Notes under the pieces: generated by a model | Databases searched by the model: none | Seen by the model: only the letters and a program-made list of their open reading frames with translations | Told to the model about the DNA's origin: nothing | DNA from: Petunia secreta | Lineage: Eukaryota; Streptophyta; Magnoliopsida; Solanales; Solanaceae | Length of the DNA: 64,000 nt | NCBI GenBank assembly: GCA_029990175.1 | Contig: JARKIP010000011.1 | Span: forward strand, 4,712,001 to 4,776,000 | Reading direction: 5' to 3' | Translations under genes and position numbers: made by a program | Shown here: positions 56,931 through 64,000 of the stretch, piece by piece | Layout of the letters: every line of letters starts with the position of its first letter | Position numbering within the stretch: position 1 is the first letter of the stretch

Positions 56931-57513
56931 GCTACACTTGTAGGATCATACTACACTTGTAAGATCACACTACGTATGTTGCTGATATTATTCAGAAATT
57001 GTATAGATCATTTACTCAACGGGTAACTTTGGAAAAAATTACTTTATCTTTCTGGTTTTTAAAAAATTGCTTATTTTGGATCTGAAAAATCAATTTTATT
57101 GGACTAGAGGAGGTAATGATTTTTGAAAATTTCAAGTAGCAGATTTCAGAAATGTGGAAGTTTAAAAAAAGCATTTCATGAGAATACTTGAGCATCTATT
57201 TTGTTGGCACCTTTAAAGGCATGTTCAATAGTCTGCCTAAGAAATGTTGAGTCTGTCATGTGCAGGACTGTACTCAAATTACAATAGCAGATACAGCTTC
57301 TGCAATCGGATCAAAGCCGACCGAGTCCCTTCCCCAGCTCAACTTTTTCTATTTGAATCATGGGTTCAAATTCTCAAATGTTACATAGCAATTCCTAGTT
57401 ACAATCTAAAAAATTGGATACATAATCTGTACAACATTTGACTAATTTCCCTACCAATGATTAAAGCCCACATCTACTTCACCTGGTTCAAAAGCAAAAG
57501 AGCTAATAAAAAA

Positions 57514-60500
57514 TTAGAGCTGTAACGCCAGATCTGGCTGCTGTGGGGATCCAACTTGTAAGCTAGAACTAGGGGAACCTGAAGTTTGGGCTCTGACATT
57601 CAGGTCCGGCGGGATTGGAAGAGATTGCCTATACTGCCCCGAGGATACAGAGGTGGGCAGTGAATCAGCAGAAAACCTCACATTCTGCTCTCTACAAAAA
57701 TCAGAATCTTTAACCGGTGCTAATTTCCCAGAATGCAATGTAGTCCAGCTTTCTCGCAAACTATTATCCAATGAAGAGACATGGTTTGAAGGTGCGTGAT
57801 GAGAGGATGAAGTATCTGATCCCGGAACTGTTCCAATCACTTGACCAGGTCTTAAGGCCTCTTGCAGGCCCAGTTGACCTTTAGGCATGGACAACCTTGC
57901 TAACTCTGCTCGCCCGGACAAATCATACCCAAACATACCATTGAAACCATTTCTTGGGTTAAGGAAAGGTTTCTGCTGGGCCTGGGAAGTAGATGGAGGA
58001 GATGCACAGGAAAAGCCACCACTACCCTGTGCTTGTTCTTGGCTATTCAAAGAGTTAGCAGCTTCATTTTTTTCATCAGTAGGCCTGCACTTGACAACAG
58101 AACTTAGTTCCGGAAGAGATGGTGTTACAGCTCTAGCAGTATGGTGGTCGCTATCTGATGATTTGTTCTGAGATGGAAAAGTTGACAGTTGTGTTGATCC
58201 TCCACCTTCTCCTACCCATCCAGGACCAAACTTTACTCCAGCAGGTAAAACAGTTTCTAACCTCTTAGAAGCTATTTTCCAGACAACAGGTCCAAGATTT
58301 GCAGAAAATCTGGCAAGGCTTCTAGCATATGCATGCTGCTCAAAGTGAACACCAACCTGCATTATAATCAGAGAGCATGGTCAGTCTCGGTTGTGCAAGA
58401 CTAGAGCAAAGATATCTGCACAACACAATCACAAGAAAAGTAGGTGTCATATTTTCTTTTGGAGGGGTGACCACTTGGACAACAACAATGATAACACAGT
58501 GACATTACACAAGGATTACCGGTTTGACTGCAATGATGGGTGAATCGGCCCAAATATTTTTCTTTTCAAAAAAAAAAGGTCAAGCACGAGAATGCGTCAT
58601 TTTATTACTGGGAAATCAGATAGTAAAACAAACATATGCTTGCCTATCCTATCTAGTGTACTAAAAATATGAACTTCCACTGGCAGTTCGATTGATATAC
58701 AAGCAACCTAAAAGCGGGAAGGACTCGCTGGATCAACAAACAGAAGACCAACCTATAAAATTATTTTTCTCCATTTCTCATCAAAATTTACTCTTAGAAG
58801 GTAACATTTATCAGGAATCGATAAGAATAATTTTCCAAAATGGACAGCCAGCAGCCTTGCATTTGCTGAAAAGGCATTTCACAGCTATAAAGAAACCAAC
58901 CAAAATGTCCCCGCACCCAGCACTTCTACAGAGCAGGTAGGAAAAGAGGCTTACAAAAGAAAAAGAAAAAGAAAATGAAAGAAAAGGAAAAGCATCATAG
59001 GCTATGTACATACTGCCATTAACCGCTTTACATCTCCATCAGCGCTCCACAACAAAGACGGGTCACTACAAGAAGCTGTAGTAGGGAGTAGTTGGTATGT
59101 GTCACGCCTATTTTCATCAACTGAAAAATGTTTCTTTCCATACTTCATATCAGCCCTCAAAATGGAAGCTGCACGTAACAAACTAGTTAACTTTCTTTAT
59201 CAACATAATTTAAGAGAGAATGCAGAAAGCAAAAACCAGAGCAAGATCAAACCTGGAAATTCATGATTCCAATCAACCAACCATTCAGAATATGTTTCAC
59301 CATTGCGAGAACGATATGCCGAGGATGTATCAACAGAGCGGAACTTATAAAGCATAGGACCTTTTCTTAGATTGTAAGATTTAGATCCATTGGCTTTTTC
59401 CTCTCCACTAGCAGGAGTGACACCTGAAGAAAGCTCAGGACTGATAAAATCAATAGGTGAACTCTCGACAGACTTTTTTAGGTTTTTACTTGGTGGCGGA
59501 GAACTCTCTTCCGTCTTTTTAAGATTTTTGCTTGGGGGCGGAGAACTCTCTTCCGACTTTTTTAGATTTTTGCTTGGGGGCCGGCCTCTGCGAACAACCT
59601 TTGGTTGTGGCTCACCATCCTCCCCCGCATGCCTCAAATTTTCAAAATCTCTTTTCGCCAGATCTTGAATAGATCGTGCCTAAAATAGCAAAGTGTTTAG
59701 GAAATAGGGGAAGCAAAATAAAAACAATCAGAGAGCAGAAAAAGGCTAATGCGCACCTGCCGAAAGTAAACAGTATCTGGGCCATTATACTGCATTGCAT
59801 TTGAACATATTAAGAACACGTCAGCCTGCATGAGCCAAAATCATGCCAGAAGTCAGCATCAAATATAATTTACTAAAGACATTAAGTCTACTTAACAACA
59901 TTTCATGTGACACCAGGAAACAATAACACAAAAAGTTTTAAATACAAACGTAGGTTTAGTCAAGTCTTCTTCAACCAAGAACACATTTTACCAGGCTCAA
60001 CCCTAGCATAGACAAATGGAAATCTAACAGTACAGACTACTTGTCCACGGTCCATGCAAGTTTCCTCATAAGCACAAAAAATCTCAAATATCAATAGACC
60101 AAGTATGATGTAGGGTCATGAGGATAAGTCTTGGATTGTTTTTTTTTTTTTTTGACAATGGTAACAAATAAGTCTTGAATTGTTAACCAACAAATATTTC
60201 TGCACAAAAGGTTGTCAAGGCCAAGAGGAAGACAATGAACATGATTTCAGCTTTACTGAAAGCAAATCAAACACAAAAGTCCTATTCCTGTAGGTTCTTT
60301 TATAACACTATTGACAATTACTGTAGCAGTGTAGCCTTCAGACTTTGTCCAAGACATTAGGATCCAAAGAGACTACTGTCTTGAGGGCTGCATGTAGCAA
60401 GACATCGTCTCCACCTACAATTTTACCAATTGCCACTGTTCCCTCTCTTCCCAAAAATTTTACGATGATCAAAAGTGCAACATTGAACAGATAGCCAAGA

Positions 60501-62536
60501 AATTTGTCCACCTTTAATTAGCGTAATATTCAATGGCATTCAAAAATCCACAAACAGGAAACTTTTAACTAAAAACTATTGTGCTCAGCTTTACGTGCAG
60601 TGACAGGTCTGTTATGAATGGAAATAAAAAAACATCAGAAAAAGGTCAATCTGCAAGTTCACATATATAAAATATCATAGTCCATAGTTACTCTCCGCAG
60701 TAAGCCATGTAGCATTAAAAAGCATAGTTGAATCCAAGACTATTCGGAGCAGAATAAACTCAGTAATCCAGCTTGGTAATTCATCACCGACCTCTAACTG
60801 TTCCACGTTTGAGTAGAGTCCTCCATCAAGTTTCTTCCTCACGGTACCAAAATCCATAGGATACTCTATCATCTCATGATAATCCGGTAGCTGCAAGCTA
60901 GCTTATTTCAGTATCGACCAAAACATACAATTAACATATCAATCAAATGTGTACTTTCGCAGAAACATACCTCGTCCGGATCAACAGGCTCGGAGAATAC
61001 ACCATAAGTGTCCTTCCTGCATTTGTATCATAGAAAGAAACTAACACATAAGCTACTACACTAGTACAAGAAATTAAAGAATATACAAAGACCTAAGAAA
61101 AAGAAAGAAAGGCAAAAAAGAACACACTTTTGAAGTCTGTCAAGAATGAACACCAACAACTTTTTGTCTGGCAAAGGTGTTGTGGGACCAGACACCAATG
61201 GTGACCCTATCCAAGAATAAATGACACCAATCAGTTTTAACAAAAACAATTATTAAGAATAACTTACCAAACAAAACTTCACTTTTTTCTTTCAATTATA
61301 AGAGTAAAAAAAAAGGCTTTTGATTTGTACCATTTGAAGTGTCAGTCCCTTTCATAATAAGCTTTTCATTTCCCCCCTGCAACAATTAATACATCATCTA
61401 ATTGTTAGAACAATTATAATAAACTTCAATTAAAAGGATTACTCACTAGGAACACCGCTTCGTGAGGATTGCTTAAAAAAAGTTAAAGGGTTTCCTAAAA
61501 TATATATGAACATTCAAACTTTTAACCAAAAGTGGTCACTTAGAAGCTGATAATTGAACAAACATACTTAATAAAGAAACCCCAAATCAAGAAAATGTAT
61601 GTAAAGGCGAAAAATAAGGGAAATCTTAATTAAAAGCCATAAAAACTGAATTTTTAACAAAAAAATAAATGTAAAAATTGAGAGTAGTGACATAGTCAAA
61701 ACCCATTTACACACAGTTCAGATCTTGAAAGTCAGAGCAACCAAAAAAAGGAACGTTGAAAAGTTAGGCGCCAAATCCAAAAAAAACTCGGAATTTTCAA
61801 AAAAAGTACAATTATTTCCAAAAATAGAAATACATTGATTGACTCAATAAATTTTTAACTGCTCAACACAATTTCATAAAACCCCAAAACCCAAACTCAA
61901 AAATTCAACCAAGAATTGAGACTCAGTAGCCTTCTAGCGCGTCACTCTTAACACTTTTGCCAGAAGTTGCAGACACACATGGCGAATCGCCAGGTCCGGG
62001 CCAAGAACTCTATGTCTCTGCAGCTTCTGGCACACATTTTTTGCCAGAAATTGCAGACACATAGCTGTCATATCACCAGGTCCGAGCCAAGAATGCAGCT
62101 TCTGATGATGGGGGTTAAAAGTTAAATATACCCAAAAAGGTGTCCTATATCTGCAAATTTAACAAAATTCAACAACCTGATCATCAGATCTACAATCACC
62201 GCCGTCAATTTTCCGTCTTTTTACAGAAACCTCTTCTTCTTCTTCTAGTTCATCTTCGCCATCGGAATTAGAAAGTGAATTGGCTTCAGAAGATGAATTT
62301 TTGGATTGGGGTAAACGTACAACTAGTTTAACTTTCTTTTCTTTTCGTTCGTCGGAATCATAGCCGTCAATAAAGTCGCCGGAATTAGGGTTTCGACGAG
62401 TAGATCGACGAGGGGTAGAATTGGAATTACGTCTTTTTTGAAGATCTGATAAAGAAGGACGACCTTTCTTCTTTTTTCTCTTCATTTGCACTGTTTTTTC
62501 TTCTACTATTGCACCTGTTGTTGCTGCTTTGCCCAT
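57514..62536 (-). CDS. Bromodomain protein, BRD1/BRD2/BRD13-like (SWI/SNF-associated)
   Basis: Nine exons, 707 aa: 62536-62177, 61376-61331, 61206-61128, 61016-60971, 60890-60792, 59825-59757, 59679-59253, 59168-59014, 58356-57514. All introns are GT-AG and phases agree throughout. The ATG opens MGKAATTGAIVEEK, followed by basic KRKKKKGRPSLSDLQKRR (nuclear signal, GRPSL motif typical of this plant group) and an acidic stretch. The bromodomain is at residues 148-250: PDKKLLVFILDRLQK, KDTYGVFSEPVDPDE, LPDYHEMIEYPMDFGTVRKK and CSNAMQYN, with Asn224 as the acetyl-lysine-binding residue. An AT-hook-like RRGRPPSKN and three 14-aa repeats follow (267-308). The C-terminal half is Ser/Pro/Gln-rich. 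Arabidopsis relatives are subunits of SWI/SNF (BAS) remodellers that read acetylated histones in the nucleus. The closest paralogue cannot be decided here. Confidence 0.93.
59455..59580 (-). repeat. 3 x 42-bp in-frame repeat in bromodomain gene exon 7
   Basis: Encodes three 14-residue units PPSKNLKK(S/T)EESSP, the last PPSKNLKKSVESSP. It lies just after the RRGRP motif and is basic/serine-rich. The unit length is a multiple of three, so copy-number change would keep the frame. Confidence 0.92.
61957..62107. repeat. Duplicated palindromic motif in intron 1 of the bromodomain gene
   Basis: Two related units 84 bp apart (61957 and 62041) start TTGCCAGAAGTTGCAGACAC / TTGCCAGAAATTGCAGACAC and contain CAGGTCCGGGCCAAGAA. 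TGCAGCTTCTGGCA is inverse to TGCCAGAAGTTGCA. It may be a small MITE remnant. Confidence 0.6.
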
Positions 62537-62845
62537 TGTTTCTCTTCTTCTCTTGTTATTTGCTCTCTATGTTTTCTTTCTACCAAACGGCTTCCTAGTT
62601 TTGTATTTTTTTAATTTTTTTAATTTATATGTTGGTAAGTACATACGTCTAGCTAAAGCAATAATAAAATAAGTCAAAAAGGTAGTGTGCAATGTGTGAG
62701 TGTGTGTAACACCACCTCTTTAATTGAATGTGTGGAAAAATTTGAAAGGTTAGTTCCTTTTGTACTTTGCTAATGGTATGTTCATTGTTCACATTTTATT
62801 TATAACTTGATATAGTTGTTGTGCTGAGTCAAATTATGATATCTA
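62537..62845 (-). promoter_or_regulatory. Upstream region of the bromodomain gene
   Basis: About 310 bp between the ATG and the MITE. Next to the ATG lies a purine-rich minus-strand tract (GAGAAGAAGAGAAACA). AT-rich runs follow further out. No certain TATA box or transcription start can be named. Confidence 0.4.
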
Positions 62846-63084
62846 TAAATACGGGGCAAAAGGCCAGCTACCCTGCAAGATAACGGGTGTTAAGGGCATA
62901 CGCCCACTCCTTTAGTCACGGCCGGTTAATAGCACTGGCCCAAAGCCTACGGACATCCTATAGTCGCCCTACGTTAATTAAACTCCTAGTTAGGGTTTTA
63001 CTTTGGGCAACCGCCTCTGCCTTGAACCCATTTTAGGTGGCCTAAATCTAGTAAAGGCCAGCTGGCCTTTTGTCCCCGTATTTA
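62846..63084. mobile_element. 239-bp TIR MITE upstream of the bromodomain gene
   Basis: Terminal inverted repeats TAAATACGGGGCAAAAGGCC at the left and, inverted, TAAATACGGGGACAAAAGGC at the right, agreeing over about 24 bp with one indel. TA borders both ends, compatible with a TA duplication. No coding capacity. Confidence 0.8.
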
Positions 63085-63780
63085 CATGTGGCATAGTTTT
63101 AGCCACACAGTCAGTTCTGTCACTTTCTGAGTGCTGATGCAAACAGTTAGGAAGTGAGAAGAAGTGTGCAATGGAGTGAAAAGCCCGAGTGAGAGAAGTT
63201 CATGCCTTTCAACGCTCTGTCTTCAGCGGTTATCAAATCATGCTTGAGTGTGCTTACATGTGAACGCCTCTATGGCGAACTACGTCCCCGTTCCCAACGC
63301 TTCTGCTCTTCTATCACGATCTGTTACTTTCTTACAATACACCCCCCAAACTTTCTTCCTAGTAACTTCAACGCTTGTGCTTACATTCCTGAAAACCCTA
63401 AGTACGAGTGCGATGGCAAAATTATCTTGCAGACTGAAAACCAGGAATGAGAAAATAACTTGACCATCGAAGCTTATCCCTTAAACATCAGAGCAAGAGA
63501 TCTTCCCCGGGTTAGACTTGACTGTGGTTGGGCCCTTGATGTTGAGATCCTCATCATTGTTTATGCCTAAAATTGGTTGTATAGGTTAAATAATTAAATC
63601 TATGAAACGACCACAAACAATACGGTAAATACGCAGGAAAGTAAGTAAAAATTGAAAGAGAAGTAATAAGCAGGAAAGTAAATAATCTTATTCCTTGATA
63701 ATAACCGGATTCCGTGTGAATAGTTTGATTGATATAATATAATATAAGGATGGGTATTTATAGATATGATTATCTAGTTG
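63085..63780 (+). other. Unassigned region with two overlapping small ORFs
   Basis: Two + frames overlap at 63202-63463 (MPFNALSSAVIKSCL..., and one containing NASMANYVPVPNASAL). Neither has a recognised domain. They could be the first exon of a gene beyond the MITE or chance. The rest (63470-63780) shows no supported feature. Confidence 0.25.
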
Positions 63781-64000
63781 TTGCTCCCAAACGCACACGC
63801 AAGTATACGTGGTCGACAAGTAATAAAGTGATAAAATCGAGTATCGTTCCCACGAGGACTGTGCAGACTAATACTTAACAAACAATTTCTAAACAAACTA
63901 TCCAGGGATCTTTTTCTTTGATGGTAAGAGTTTTTGTAACTAAAAAGCAGTAATTAAAGTGCCAGAAGTGTAGTCAAGCAATGGTGCAATACTTTGGTTG
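63781..64000 (-). mobile_element. Probable edge of an LTR element (Athila-like)
   Basis: TTGCTCCCAAACGCACACGC, AAGTATACGTGGTCGACAAG and GAGTATCGTTCCCACGAGG are phrases I associate with Athila-type LTRs in the inverse direction (from memory). The element runs out of the window, so ends and duplication cannot be checked. Confidence 0.4.

Noticed and set aside
57887..58171. 94-codon plus ORF over the last bromodomain exon
   Set aside because: Antisense shadow of exon 9, whose frame is supported by phase-consistent introns.
62870..63060. Possible structured RNA in the GC-rich stretch upstream of the bromodomain gene
   Set aside because: Framed by inverted terminal repeats. A MITE explains the composition.
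63202..63463. Protein-coding gene in the overlapping ORFs
   Set aside because: Two frames compete, neither shows a known domain or clear splice structure. Kept only as an unassigned region.

Overview
The window is plant nuclear DNA, most likely from a eudicot and probably Solanaceae. The evidence is a nine-exon plant-type bromodomain gene with GT-AG introns, plus repeat types I associate with Solanaceae from memory (Tat-type Ty3 elements with an antisense extra ORF, tRNA-derived SINEs, hAT elements with 8-bp duplications). About 85-90% of the window is transposon-derived. Only one convincing intact cellular gene is present, at the right end. No rRNA, tRNA or CRISPR locus was found.

Layout. 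(1) 1-18.4 kb: a decayed Ty3/gypsy element on the + strand (TE1: gag, protease, RT, RNase H, integrase), whose 5' end lies outside the window. It is interrupted twice. A 3.7-kb solo LTR (TE2, 3408-7140, duplication TGTGC) lies before the integrase. A 10-kb LTR element on the - strand (TE3, 7554-17603, 3.3-kb LTRs, duplication CTAAA) lies inside the integrase catalytic core. (2) 18.4-21.6 kb: leftover TE1 sequence, a cluster of inverted repeats and an AT-rich foldback-like element. (3) 21654-33982: TE4, a full-length Tat-type Ty3 element on the + strand (duplication ATCAT). It carries gag-protease, pol with two RNase H domains, and an antisense spliced extra ORF (aORF) with its own TATA box. 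(4) 34-38.5 kb: a SINE, a short near-perfect hairpin, a LINE RNase H fragment, and an LTR plus primer-binding-site remnant. (5) 38533-50923: TE5, a second Tat-type element of the same family in inverse orientation. Its right LTR is followed by 83 bp of internal sequence from a lost neighbour. (6) 51.5-55.5 kb: a two-copy 123-bp repeat, then a complete but dead hAT element (51784-55520, duplication CTCCCCGT) with a 525-bp hAT-type MITE inside its transposase (duplication CTCGTTAG). (7) 55.5-57.5 kb: a PPR-like remnant and small repeats. (8) 57514-62536: the bromodomain gene on the - strand, 707 aa, related to Arabidopsis BRD1/BRD2/BRD13. (9) 62.5-64 kb: a MITE about 310 bp upstream of that gene's start codon, an unassigned ORF region, and the edge of what looks like another LTR element.

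The most interesting signal is in the two Tat elements. In both copies gag-protease and pol lie in the same frame, separated by a UAG at the same codon, followed by CAA-YYA. This is the TMV-type leaky stop context (UAG CAR YYA). Both also carry the convergent antisense aORF, with an intron-containing structure and an independent TATA box. All of these element copies are inactive: stops and frameshifts are given per entry.
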